Shown here: piece by piece, positions 1 through 9,187 of the stretch
Numbering within the stretch: the first letter of the stretch is position 1
Layout of the letters: the number at the start of each line of letters is the position of its first letter
Assembly: GCF_947487575.1 (NCBI RefSeq)
Contig: NZ_CANKXG010000004.1
Coordinates: 124,001-188,000, forward strand
Reading direction: 5' to 3'
DNA length: 64,000 nucleotides
From: an uncultured Algibacter sp.
Lineage (GTDB): Bacteria > Bacteroidota > Bacteroidia > Flavobacteriales > Flavobacteriaceae
Notes under the pieces: model-generated
Databases searched by the model: none
Told to the model about the DNA's origin: nothing
The model's input: only the letters and a program-made list of their open reading frames with translations
Program-made: the position numbers and the translations under genes

Positions 1-2
1 CA

Positions 3-1052
3 TCTTTTGTTATTACACAAGTACACACCTCGTTAATGTTTGCGCCAAATATTGTTGGTACAGCAAATGCAACATCGGCAGGATGGGGAAACCTTGGTGG
101 GGGTGCCAACCGTTTAGGAATGCCAATAATAGCAGCTGCGGTAATTGGTTTTGGAGTTGCTGAAGGTGAAGCTTGGAGATATTCTATGGTCATTGCTGGT
201 ATTGTGTGTTTCACAATGGGTATTATATATTACTTTTTTACCCAAGATACACCACAAGGCAATTTTAAAGATTTAAAGGCTTCTGGTGAAATGGTAAGCA
301 CTAAAAAAGACCAAGTCGGTTTTTCAGCAGTAATTAAAGATTACAGAACATGGATTTTATTTGTAGTATATGCGTCATGTTTTGGTATAGAATTAACGGT
401 TTACGGTACTATGGATGACTACTTACAAAACACGTTTCAATTAGAAAGAGTAACTGCTGGAAACATTGTATTATCATTTGCTTTAATGAATATTTTTGCA
501 AGAACACTAGGTGGTTTCTTTGGAGATAAATTTGGAAAACTAAAAGGCTTAAGAGGTCGTGTATTATTCTTAGCTGCTATTTTAGCAGTACAAGGTGTAA
601 TGTTGATGACGTTTTCTACCACCACTAGTATAGTGGTAGGTATTTGTTTTTTAATACTATTTAGCTTATCAGTTCAAATGGCTGAAGGTGCAACCTTTTC
701 AGTAGTTCCTTTTATTAATAAAAAGGCAATAGGCTCGGTTTCAGGAATTGTAGGAGCAGGAGGAAATGTAGGTGCATTTTTAGCAGCCATGCTATTAAAA
801 TCACAATCGGCTGTTGCAGAAAAAGCAGCCATAGTCGCGAATAAAGGTTTAGGAGAAGATGTTATTAGTGCAGCCCAATCCGCTGCATCAGCTACCGCAG
901 TATCTAGTGGTTACTTCATCATTGGGACCATTGTTGTTATAACTGCGGTAGTTTCTTTAGCCATCCGTTTCTCAGCAGAAGACGAAAAAATAGCTAAAGC
1001 AGATTCTAGCGTTAAGTCAGAAGACTTAATTCCTATTAAGGTAAAAAGCTAA
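3..1052 (+). CDS. narK: NarK-type nitrate/nitrite MFS transporter (5' partial)
   Basis: Inner-membrane major facilitator protein that moves nitrate in and/or nitrite out. The open frame runs back to the window edge, so the N-terminal helices are missing; the internal ATG at 36 is not the start. The Gly-rich stretch NATSAGWGNLGGGANRLG is the nitrate signature of the NarK/NasA family, followed by about seven hydrophobic segments. A second Gly-rich segment (SGIVGAGGNVGAFLA) matches the family's second signature. It lies 126 bp upstream of the assimilatory nitrate reductase on the same strand, which supports nitrate uptake. Family assignment is firm; transport direction is inferred. Confidence 0.93.
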   Translation, partial: SFVITQVHTSLMFAPNIVGTANATSAGWGNLGGGANRLGMPIIAAAVIGFGVAEGEAWRYSMVIAGIVCFTMGIIYYFFTQDTPQGNFKDLKASGEMVSTKKDQVGFSAVIKDYRTWILFVVYASCFGIELTVYGTMDDYLQNTFQLERVTAGNIVLSFALMNIFARTLGGFFGDKFGKLKGLRGRVLFLAAILAVQGVMLMTFSTTTSIVVGICFLILFSLSVQMAEGATFSVVPFINKKAIGSVSGIVGAGGNVGAFLAAMLLKSQSAVAEKAAIVANKGLGEDVISAAQSAASATAVSSGYFIIGTIVVITAVVSLAIRFSAEDEKIAKADSSVKSEDLIPIKVKS

Positions 1053-1178
1053 TTTTAAGCAATGATTTTTATCAAATTTAAAATTGAAAGAGTCTTTTTT
1101 ATGGTATTCAGAATAATGAATTGAGTATTTGTTTTCTGAAATTAAATAATGTTATTTAGTATAAAATGTTAGTCTGAA

Positions 1179-4100
1179 ATGATAAAAAGCGAAGTCAAAA
1201 CAACGTGTTCATATTGCGGTGTAGGTTGTGGTATTATTGTTAAAAAAGATGCTAACAACAACGTGTTGGTTGAAGGCGATAAAACGCATCCTGTAAATAA
1301 GGGTATGCTATGTTCTAAAGGTATGAATTTGCACTACGTAGCTAATGATACTTCCGATAGAATTTTATACCCAGAAATGCGTTGGAGCCGTTCACATCCG
1401 CGTGAGCGTGTAAGTTGGGATGATGCTTTAGATAGAGCTGCTAGCGTTTTTAAATCCATTATAAAAAAACATGGTCCAGATAGCGTTGGTTTTTATGTGT
1501 CTGGGCAAAGTTTAACCGAAGAATACTATATAGCCAATAAACTCACAAAAGGTTTTTTAGGGACAAATAATATTGATACAAACTCGCGTTTATGCATGAG
1601 TTCTGCAGTGGTTGGCTATAAGAAAACCTTTGGCGAAGATAGTGTGCCTGTATCTTATGAAGATATTGAATTGGCAGACACATTTTTAATTACTGGCGCT
1701 AATCCTGCATGGTGCCATCCCATTTTATTTAGGCGTATAGAAAAACGTAAAGAAGACAACCCAGAGGTACAAATTATAGTTGTTGACCCTAGAAAAACAG
1801 ATACTGCTAATTTTGCCGATTTGCATTTGCAATTATTACCAGGAACAGATGTTATTTTATACAACGCTATAGGAAGATGTTTGTACAAGCGTGGTTTAAT
1901 TGATGAAAAATTTATAAACGAACATACTGAAGGCTTTCAGGATTACAAAGATCTAATTTTTAAAACCTCATTAAAGCAAGCCTCAAAATTATGTGGTGTT
2001 GATGAAAAAGATATACGCAAAGCGGCAGATATTATTGGGCTTTCAAAAGGCTTTATAAGTATGTGGGCTATGGGATTGAACCAAAGTGTTGTTGGTACAG
2101 ATAAAAACGTATCGCTTTTAAATTTATCTTTAATTACGGGGCAGGTTGGAAAACCAGGAGCAGGTCCGTTTTCGTTAACAGGTCAACCAAACGCCATGGG
2201 CGGACGCGAAGTAGGAGGTATGGCAAATCTTTTAGCTGTTCATAAAGATTTAGGTAATGAAGAACACCGCAGAGAAGTAGCGCAATTTTGGGGTGTAGAT
2301 AAAATCAATCCGAAACCAGGATTAACGGCAACCGAAATGTTTGATGCCTTAGAAAGTGGTAAAATGAAAGCCGTTTGGATTGCCTGTACAAATCCATTGG
2401 TGAGTTTGCCAAACTTAAATAGGATTGAAAAAGCCATGAAAAACGCAAAGTTTGTTGTGGTTCAAGAGATTTCTCATAAATCGGATACGGTCGCTTTCGC
2501 GGATCTAGTGTTGCCAGCAGCAGCATGGCTAGAGAAAGAAGGAACGATGACAAATTCTGAACGTCGTATTTCATATTTACCAAAAGAAATAGAAGCACCA
2601 GGAGAAGCCAGACCAGATGTTCAAATATTCTGTGATTTTGCGCAACGTATGGGTTTTAGGGGTTTCAACTTTAATAATGCCAGCGAGATATACGATGAAT
2701 ATGCATCTATGACCAAAGGCACAAATATTGATGTTTCCTTTTTAAACTACGATAGATTAAAAAATGAAGGTACCTTCCAATGGCCAGTTCCCGAATATAG
2801 ACACCAAGGAACTCCTCGTTTGTTTGAAGATAAAAAATTCTATACGCCATCACAAAAAGCACAATTTAATTTACCGAGTAGTGTCGTAAATACATCGGTA
2901 TTACCTAATGAAACGTATCCTTTAATTTTAACTACAGGTCGTGTGCGAGACCAATGGCACACCATGACTAAAACAGGAAAGGTATCGCGTTTAAAAACAC
3001 ACTATCCAACACCAGTATTAGAGATTAACCCTGTTGATGCTTATTTAAATAAGCTTAAGGATGGTGATATTACTGACATTAAAAGTGAAAACGGGGTTGT
3101 TAGGGTACGTGTCAGTATTACTGAAAACATCAAAAAAGGTGTTGTGTTTTTACCCATGCATTGGGGAAAACAATTGCAAAGTAATTTAAACAGAGCAAAC
3201 AATTTAACCAATACGCATGTAGACCCAACATCTAAAGAACCAGATTTTAAATTCACGCGTGTATCGGTTTCAAAGTATATAAAAGAAGTAGATAAAATTA
3301 TAATTGCTGGAGCAGGAGCGGCAGCATTTAGATTTGTACAGAACTATAGAGAACAAAATGAAACAGATGAAATTCATGTGTTTTCGAAAGAGCCTAATTT
3401 GTTTTATAACAGGGTGTTATTGCCAGAGTATGTTACTGAAGAATTAAGTTGGGAGCAATTACTTAAGATTAAAGAAAAAGAATTAAATAAACTTAATATT
3501 CATTTGCATCCTGAAATTTATATTTCAAAAATTGATAAAGAAAATAAGGTTGTAACAGATAGTAACGGAGATGCTCACAACTTTAATAAATTAATATTAG
3601 CTACTGGTAGCCGCGCCTTTATTCCAAAGGATGTTCAGATAGATTTGCCAGGACGTTTTACCATGCGTAATAAAATTGACGCTGACAAATTTAAAACATA
3701 TTTAGATGCCACAGGATTGCCACCAGAAGAGCAGCATGTGGTTATTGTAGGAGGAGGTTTGCTTGGTTTGGAGCTAGCAGCTGCGATGAAACATAAAAAT
3801 GCCAAAATTACAATTGTACAACGTGCTTCGCGATTAATGGAACGTCAATTAGATAAAGTATCGAGTAAACTATTGGCTTTGGATGTTCAAGAGCGTGGTA
3901 TTCAAATTTATTTCGATAATGAGGTAAGTACAGTTTTTGATGATGAAGATACTGGTGAATTAAACATCACATTAAAAAGTGGAAAGTACATTACAGCCAA
4001 TGCCATTGTGTATGCCATTGGTACAATTCCAAATATAGATATTGCCAGAGCAAACGGTATCAAATGCAGTCGTGGTATAAAGGTAAATCAGCATTTGCAA

Positions 4101-4700
4101 TCCTCGCATCCAGATATTTTTGCTATTGGTGAAATTGCCGAATTTAATAATCAATTATTTGGAATTACATCTGCAGCAGAAGAGCAAGCTAATATTTTAG
4201 CCAATTTTATTGCAGGCGATATTAGTTGTGCTTATAACGGTTCGGTATTGATGAATATTTTGAAGTTCAACGATTTAAACCTGTGTAGTATTGGAGAAAT
4301 TAATGTTCCTGAAAATGATGATAGCTACGAAGAAATTATCTTTACTGATATCAAAAAGCGCTATTATAAAAAGTGTATTGTAAAAGATGATTTGCTAGTT
4401 GGTGCTGTTTTAATGGGAGATAAAAATGAATTTGCCGAATTTAAAACCATGATTGAAAGTAAGATTGAAATGGCTGAAAAGCGTGATAAATTACTTCGTG
4501 GTTCATCAAATGATGTTCCTGTTTTAGGTAAGTTAGTCTGTTCTTGTAGTCAAGTTGGCGCAGGAAATATTGAAGAAGCCATTGCAAAAGGATGTACCGA
4601 TTTTACAGCCCTATGTAATAAAACAGGCGCAGGTTTAGGCTGTGGAAGTTGTAAAACTGAAGTTAGAGAAATACTTCAAAACTCAAAAGTATTAGCATAA
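1179..4700 (+). CDS. nasA: Assimilatory nitrate reductase fused to FAD oxidoreductase and BFD [2Fe-2S] domain
   Basis: Cytoplasmic molybdoenzyme reducing nitrate to nitrite. Residues 10-17 hold CSYCGVGC and a fourth Cys sits in GMLCSKG (about residue 46), binding a [4Fe-4S] cluster. SRLCMSSAV supplies the likely Mo-ligating Cys. A molybdopterin dinucleotide-binding domain ends near residue 700. Then comes a two-dinucleotide-fold flavoprotein: FAD motif GAGAAAF near 707 and NAD motif VVIVGGGLLGLELAAAM near 860. The last 60 residues form a BFD-like [2Fe-2S] domain (CSCS...C...CGSC). At 1173 aa it is far longer than NarB/NasA and carries an NAD(P)H-dehydrogenase-like module in the same chain. 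No signal peptide. The stop codon overlaps the next ATG by one base, so the two genes are translationally coupled. Confidence 0.93.
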   Translation: MIKSEVKTTCSYCGVGCGIIVKKDANNNVLVEGDKTHPVNKGMLCSKGMNLHYVANDTSDRILYPEMRWSRSHPRERVSWDDALDRAASVFKSIIKKHGPDSVGFYVSGQSLTEEYYIANKLTKGFLGTNNIDTNSRLCMSSAVVGYKKTFGEDSVPVSYEDIELADTFLITGANPAWCHPILFRRIEKRKEDNPEVQIIVVDPRKTDTANFADLHLQLLPGTDVILYNAIGRCLYKRGLIDEKFINEHTEGFQDYKDLIFKTSLKQASKLCGVDEKDIRKAADIIGLSKGFISMWAMGLNQSVVGTDKNVSLLNLSLITGQVGKPGAGPFSLTGQPNAMGGREVGGMANLLAVHKDLGNEEHRREVAQFWGVDKINPKPGLTATEMFDALESGKMKAVWIACTNPLVSLPNLNRIEKAMKNAKFVVVQEISHKSDTVAFADLVLPAAAWLEKEGTMTNSERRISYLPKEIEAPGEARPDVQIFCDFAQRMGFRGFNFNNASEIYDEYASMTKGTNIDVSFLNYDRLKNEGTFQWPVPEYRHQGTPRLFEDKKFYTPSQKAQFNLPSSVVNTSVLPNETYPLILTTGRVRDQWHTMTKTGKVSRLKTHYPTPVLEINPVDAYLNKLKDGDITDIKSENGVVRVRVSITENIKKGVVFLPMHWGKQLQSNLNRANNLTNTHVDPTSKEPDFKFTRVSVSKYIKEVDKIIIAGAGAAAFRFVQNYREQNETDEIHVFSKEPNLFYNRVLLPEYVTEELSWEQLLKIKEKELNKLNIHLHPEIYISKIDKENKVVTDSNGDAHNFNKLILATGSRAFIPKDVQIDLPGRFTMRNKIDADKFKTYLDATGLPPEEQHVVIVGGGLLGLELAAAMKHKNAKITIVQRASRLMERQLDKVSSKLLALDVQERGIQIYFDNEVSTVFDDEDTGELNITLKSGKYITANAIVYAIGTIPNIDIARANGIKCSRGIKVNQHLQSSHPDIFAIGEIAEFNNQLFGITSAAEEQANILANFIAGDISCAYNGSVLMNILKFNDLNLCSIGEINVPENDDSYEEIIFTDIKKRYYKKCIVKDDLLVGAVLMGDKNEFAEFKTMIESKIEMAEKRDKLLRGSSNDVPVLGKLVCSCSQVGAGNIEEAIAKGCTDFTALCNKTGAGLGCGSCKTEVREILQNSKVLA

Positions 4701-6136
4701 TGGAAGAACCGTATAGACTAAGGATAAATGGAGGTGTTTTATCTCCAGGAGAACTAAAATATATTTGTGAAGCTGCTGAAGGTTTAGGGTTAGATGCCAT
4801 ATCTTTTGGTTCTAGACAAGACATTATTTTTCCAGAAGAAATTGATGAAAGCAAGTTTAATCAATTTGATAAAATTCAGTTTGTAAAGCCAAAACGCGAT
4901 GGTGTTGAAAATATAGCATCATCCTATGTTTCTACCGAAATTCTAGCAAGCACGTCTTGGTTAACAAGTGATAGATACTTATATATTTTAGAACAGTTTA
5001 AGCATACGCCTAAGCTCCGTATCAACGTTACAGACCCTATGCAACGTTTAGTGCCATTATTTACTGGAAATGTGAATTTTATAGCTTCTGAACATGAAGA
5101 TTATTGGTATTTGTATTTACGACTTCCAGATTGGAAAAAAACAGAAATGTATCCCGCTTTAATTTACAGTTGGGACATGGATAAGATAGAATTAGCCATT
5201 GAAAATATTTTAATTGAAGAGCCAGAAACTATCGAAATGGTGTTCGATTTAGTAAGTGATGCTACCGATACAAATAACCGAACTGTAGATAAACCTCTTG
5301 AGGTGCCATTTTATCCATTCCCGTATTACGAAGGTATGAATCGTATTGGTCAAGATCGTTATTGGTTAGGATTATATTGGAGAAATAACAGGTATGATAT
5401 CCCGTTTTTGAAAGCCATGTGCGAGTTATGTTCCGAAAATAAGATTGGTAAAATATCTATCACACCTTGGAAATCTTTCATTGTAAAAGGTATTCCGTTA
5501 CACTCTAAATTGCAATGGGAAAAGTTTTTAGGAAAGTACGGTATCAACGTGCGTCACTCCATGCTAGAAATGAATTGGCACCTACCAGTAAACGATAAAG
5601 AAGCCTTAAGTCTTAAAAAATATTTGGTTACAAATTTTGACCAAAACGACATTAGTACCTATGGTTTAACTTTCGGTATTAAGAGTTTTGATAGCGATAC
5701 CTATAACTTCACATCCATTGTTATTGAAAAAAACAGACCGCCAGAAATCAAGGGAGATTTTACAATAAGAGACACCTTTAATTTGTTGTATGCTAAAAAC
5801 TTTGACCCTAATACACGCGAATATATCATGCATGTTCAAGATGTAGATAAACTCGAATTACCAGGATTATTAATGGAATTAAGTCAGTTGTATTTCGAGC
5901 AATTAGGAACCGAAAGAGAGGATAAAACGACTCAAACAATAGTAAAAGAAACTACTGAAGAAGAAGTGCATCAATGTTCAGAATGCATGACCATTTACAA
6001 TGATGTTTATGGTGATGTTACACAAAATATCTCTCCAAATACACCATTTGAAAGCCTACCGGCAGACTACAAATGTTCACTTTGCGAAGCACCAAAAAGT
6101 AGTTTTGAGAAGAAAGTGTTGATTAAATCTTTGTAA
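4700..6136 (+). CDS. Sulfite/nitrite reductase-fold protein with C-terminal rubredoxin
   Basis: The N-terminal half (RLRINGGVLSPGELKYICEAAEGLG) resembles the ferredoxin-like half domain of siroheme nitrite/sulfite reductases. The final 55 residues are a rubredoxin: CSECM and CSLCEAP with the aromatic and Pro residues of that fold. The whole protein has only eight cysteines: four in rubredoxin, one near residue 26, two in MCELC and one in the rubredoxin-proximal set. The paired Cys motifs that hold the [4Fe-4S]-siroheme centre are absent, so it probably does not reduce nitrite itself. Overlap with the nitrate reductase stop (ATG at 4700) makes an electron-transfer partner for that enzyme the most economical guess. 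The true function is unknown. Confidence 0.72.
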   Translation: MEEPYRLRINGGVLSPGELKYICEAAEGLGLDAISFGSRQDIIFPEEIDESKFNQFDKIQFVKPKRDGVENIASSYVSTEILASTSWLTSDRYLYILEQFKHTPKLRINVTDPMQRLVPLFTGNVNFIASEHEDYWYLYLRLPDWKKTEMYPALIYSWDMDKIELAIENILIEEPETIEMVFDLVSDATDTNNRTVDKPLEVPFYPFPYYEGMNRIGQDRYWLGLYWRNNRYDIPFLKAMCELCSENKIGKISITPWKSFIVKGIPLHSKLQWEKFLGKYGINVRHSMLEMNWHLPVNDKEALSLKKYLVTNFDQNDISTYGLTFGIKSFDSDTYNFTSIVIEKNRPPEIKGDFTIRDTFNLLYAKNFDPNTREYIMHVQDVDKLELPGLLMELSQLYFEQLGTEREDKTTQTIVKETTEEEVHQCSECMTIYNDVYGDVTQNISPNTPFESLPADYKCSLCEAPKSSFEKKVLIKSL

Positions 6137-6257
6137 AGTAAAAACCATTCGTCGACACTTATCCGTTATTCAACTATATTAAAACCCAAATTAGCGAAAT
6201 ATTATTCACTTTCCTATTTACTTAAATTAATTTAACCTCTTAAAATTAGGAGAGACT
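6137..6257 (+). promoter_or_regulatory. Upstream region of NO-signalling operon with LytTR-like direct repeat
   Basis: Half-site CCATTCGTC at 6145-6153 and a degenerate partner TTATTCAAC at 6166-6174, 21 bp apart, match the motif found before the polysaccharide genes. The -7 element expected 62 bp on is weak (TCACTTTC at 6206-6213, spacing 61), so the promoter assignment here is tentative. If real, the operon would be autoregulated by its own LytTR protein. A purine-rich ribosome site (AGGAGAG) precedes the ATG at 6258. Confidence 0.5.
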
Positions 6258-6668
6258 ATGAATACATTAAATATATTGCTCATTGAGGACGATATGATAG
6301 AGGTTATGAAATTGAACAGAACAATTTCTAAACTAGAATTACCTCATAACATCGTGGAAGCCAACAATGGCGAAGAAGCTTTAAAAATTTTACAAAAAAA
6401 AGACGAATTACCTGACATTATTTTATTAGATTTGAATATGCCAAAGTTAAACGGCATTGAATTTTTAAGTATTTTAAAGAAGGATGACGTTTTAAAATAT
6501 ATTCCAACAATTATATTAACAACGTCCAATAATCAAAAAGATTTATTGGAATGTTATAAAATAGGTATTGCAGGATATGTTTTAAAACCTTTAAAATATG
6601 AAGATTATGTCTCCAAAATAGAAAAGCTTTTAGGGTATTGGAGCATAAATGAATTAAAGCAAATTTAA
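6258..6668 (+). CDS. Single-domain receiver (Rcp1/CheY-like response regulator)
   Basis: A 136-residue stand-alone receiver domain. The acidic pair is EDD at 10-12, the phosphoacceptor Asp is D58 in LLDLNMP, the Thr/Ser switch lies in ILTTSN, and the Lys is in VLKPLKYED. The slightly long form with the extra loop resembles Rcp1-type regulators that pair with PAS kinases. No output domain is present, so it should pass phosphate on. It is the first gene of the NO-sensing operon (stop TAA at 6666-6668 directly abuts the next ATG) and probably the middle receiver between the kinases and the Hpt protein. Confidence 0.92.
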   Translation: MNTLNILLIEDDMIEVMKLNRTISKLELPHNIVEANNGEEALKILQKKDELPDIILLDLNMPKLNGIEFLSILKKDDVLKYIPTIILTTSNNQKDLLECYKIGIAGYVLKPLKYEDYVSKIEKLLGYWSINELKQI

Positions 6669-7208
6669 ATGAAAGGAATTGTATTTACAGAGTTTTTAGA
6701 CCTTGTTGAAGATAAATTTGGATTGGAGGTTGTTGATAAAATCATCACACAATCTAATTTAGAATCTGGAGGTATTTATACATCTATTGGCACCTATAAA
6801 TTTTCTGAAATGCTACAATTACTTCAGCATTTAAGTGCACATACTGATATTTCTATAGATGATTTACTTCTTGTATATGCTGAACATTTTTTTGCTGTAT
6901 TAGAACAAAGTTACCCAGGGCTGTTAGCCACTTATAAAGACCCTATAGAGATGTTATCTTCAATAGAAAACCATATACACGTTGAGGTTAGAAAAATATA
7001 TCCGGATGCAGAATTACCAACGTTTGAAGTCATAGAGAAAACAGAAAATTCTCTTGTAATGATTTACAAATCTAGTAGAGCCATGCATCATTTTGGATTA
7101 GGTTTGATGAATAAAACCTTCGAACATTTCAACTCTAAAGCAAATATAGTCTTAGAGAAATTGAATGAAGATGGTACTGAAGTTAAGTTTTTGATTAATA
7201 AAAATTAA
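6669..7208 (+). CDS. H-NOX heme nitric oxide sensor
   Basis: Cytosolic heme protein of the H-NOX (HNOB) family, which binds NO and controls a partner kinase. The proximal heme ligand is H104 in NHIHVEVRKIYP, with the usual spacing to the YP pair. The heme-propionate motif YxSxR is Y133-S135-R137 (YKSSR). At 179 aa it is of normal length for a stand-alone bacterial H-NOX. It is immediately followed, with a 1-bp overlap, by a PAS histidine kinase, the usual genomic arrangement for H-NOX and its associated kinase. NO selectivity is expected from the family but not proven by sequence. Confidence 0.93.
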   Translation: MKGIVFTEFLDLVEDKFGLEVVDKIITQSNLESGGIYTSIGTYKFSEMLQLLQHLSAHTDISIDDLLLVYAEHFFAVLEQSYPGLLATYKDPIEMLSSIENHIHVEVRKIYPDAELPTFEVIEKTENSLVMIYKSSRAMHHFGLGLMNKTFEHFNSKANIVLEKLNEDGTEVKFLINKN

Positions 7209-9184
7209 TGAGTCAAGATAAAATTGACATGCTGTTACGTGCGCTTGCACGAGAAAAAGCAGCGCGGAAACAGGCAGAAAAAATCCTTGAAAGTAAGGCT
7301 GCCGAATTGTATGAAACAAATCAAAAGCTAGAGAAATCCTATACAGAATTAGAAGCTTTACTCAATAAAACAGATTCCCAATTACAAGGCGTTTTTGAAA
7401 ACATTGTTGATGCCTATGTTATCATGGATTTGTGGGGGAATATTCTGAAAATGAATGACCCAGCCGTAGAACTATTAGGGTTTTCAAGCACTAAAGAAAA
7501 TGCTAATTTGATGGATATGGTGCATCCTTCAGATTTAAAACTAGTATCAAAAACCTTTAAAAATTTACTTGCTGATGGTGCGGTTACAGATTCTGATTTT
7601 AGAATAATTACCAAGCAAAAAGATGAAAAATTAGTACATGTAAATGCTAGTATTATTTATGATAATGGACAACCTGTTGCAGCTCAAGGTATAGTTAGAG
7701 ATATTACCCAAGCCAAAGCGGCAGAGGTACAACTTATAGAATCTGAAAATAGATTAGCATCACTTGTTCTTAATTTAGATAGCGGTGTTTTATTAGAAGA
7801 TGAAAATCGAAAAATAGTACTCACAAATAATAAATTTTGTGAACTTTTTGATATACAGGAAAGTCCAAAGGAATTAAAAGGAGCTGACTGCAATGATGCT
7901 ACTGAACAAAATAAAATTCTATTTAGTAAGCCTAAGTTTTTTGTTGATAGAATTAACAAAATTCTAAAAGACAGAAAAGAGGTTATTGGTGATGAATTAG
8001 AAATGGTCAATGGTAAAATTTTACTACGCGATTATATACCCATTTTTGAAAATAAAATATACAAAGGACATCTTTGGGCCTATAAAGATGTGACTTTAAG
8101 ACGTAATTATCGTAAAAGTCTAGAAGCGCAAAAACAAAAATATAGCAGCATTATTGCTAATATGAATTTAGGATTAATGGAGGTTGATAATGATGATAAA
8201 ATTTTGATGGTAAATCAAAGTTTTTTAGACATGTCTGGGTATGATGAAGCTGAATTAATAGGAAAAGTAGCTAGCAATACATTTTTAGTAGATACCGATT
8301 CTGAAAAATTAAAAAAAGAAAATACAAAGCGTAGAAAAGGCGAATCCAATTCTTATGAATTAAAAGGAAAAACAAAATCGGGTGAAGTTAGGCATTGGTT
8401 AATTAGTGGCGCGCCAAATTATAATTTAAATGGAGAAGCTACAGGTTCTATAGGGATTCACTTGGATATTACAGATTTAAAAAGTTTACAATTACAAAAA
8501 GAAACTTTACTAGAAAAGCTAGAAAAAAGTAATAATGAACTACAAGAATACGCACATATTGTATCTCATGATTTAAAATCGCCTTTGCGAAGCATAGATG
8601 CTTTGGTCAATTGGATTAAAGAGGATAATCAAGATAAATTGGATGACACTAGTCTTCAAAATTTTAATTTAATTGAGACTACATTAGAAAAAATGGAACA
8701 ACTTATTTCTGATGTGTTGATGTATTCTAGCGTTGGTGCTGAAACTTTAGAAAAACAAACTGTTGATTTGGATGCGTTGATTATAGATTTAAAAACCATT
8801 TTATACGTTCCAGATCATATATCTATTTTGGTGTTAAATCCTTTACCTAAACTAGAAGGCGAAAAAGTTAAATTACAACAGTTATTTCAAAATTTAATTA
8901 GTAACGCTATTAAGTTTATAGATAAAGAGATTGGATTAGTTGAAATTGATGTAAAAGATAATCATACACATTATCAATTTTCAGTAAAAGATAACGGCAT
9001 TGGTATAGAAGAAAAGTTTCATGATAAAATTTTTAAAATTTTTCACGCGCTAAATAAAAGTAAAGATTCATCAGGAATAGGACTCTCTATTGTTAAAAAA
9101 ATTGTGGATTTACATGAAGGCGATATTTGGTTAGAAAGTAAACCAAACGAAGGAACTACCTTCTTTTTTACCCTAAAAAAATAA
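7208..9184 (+). CDS. PAS histidine kinase, H-NOX-associated
   Basis: A 658-residue soluble kinase with no membrane segment. It has an N-terminal charged coiled coil (LLRALAREKAARKQAEK), then about three PAS-like domains (roughly 55-170, 180-300 and 310-430). HisKA follows with phospho-His H454 in IVSHDLKSPLRS, and then the HATPase domain (N box NLISNAIKF, G1 DNGIGI, G2 SGIGLSIVKK). It carries no receiver. The N-terminal Arg/Lys/Ala helix resembles that of NosP/H-NOX-linked kinases such as NahK. It lies between the H-NOX and FIST genes, so either sensor could be its input; adjacency favours H-NOX. Confidence 0.92.
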   Translation: MSQDKIDMLLRALAREKAARKQAEKILESKAAELYETNQKLEKSYTELEALLNKTDSQLQGVFENIVDAYVIMDLWGNILKMNDPAVELLGFSSTKENANLMDMVHPSDLKLVSKTFKNLLADGAVTDSDFRIITKQKDEKLVHVNASIIYDNGQPVAAQGIVRDITQAKAAEVQLIESENRLASLVLNLDSGVLLEDENRKIVLTNNKFCELFDIQESPKELKGADCNDATEQNKILFSKPKFFVDRINKILKDRKEVIGDELEMVNGKILLRDYIPIFENKIYKGHLWAYKDVTLRRNYRKSLEAQKQKYSSIIANMNLGLMEVDNDDKILMVNQSFLDMSGYDEAELIGKVASNTFLVDTDSEKLKKENTKRRKGESNSYELKGKTKSGEVRHWLISGAPNYNLNGEATGSIGIHLDITDLKSLQLQKETLLEKLEKSNNELQEYAHIVSHDLKSPLRSIDALVNWIKEDNQDKLDDTSLQNFNLIETTLEKMEQLISDVLMYSSVGAETLEKQTVDLDALIIDLKTILYVPDHISILVLNPLPKLEGEKVKLQQLFQNLISNAIKFIDKEIGLVEIDVKDNHTHYQFSVKDNGIGIEEKFHDKIFKIFHALNKSKDSSGIGLSIVKKIVDLHEGDIWLESKPNEGTTFFFTLKK

Positions 9185-9187
9185 TAA

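Noticed and set aside
1053-1178. Crp/Fnr or LytTR site before the assimilatory nitrate reductase
   Set aside because: No palindrome or CCATTCGTC-type repeat was found at the required spacing.
4700-6136. Active siroheme nitrite reductase
   Set aside because: The paired cluster-binding cysteine motifs are absent; only rubredoxin-type Cys pairs and three isolated cysteines occur.
6206-6213. Fifth fully matching LytTR-type promoter before the signalling operon
   Set aside because: Half-site is good, but the -7 element is weak and spacing is 61 rather than 62, so it is kept as tentative only.
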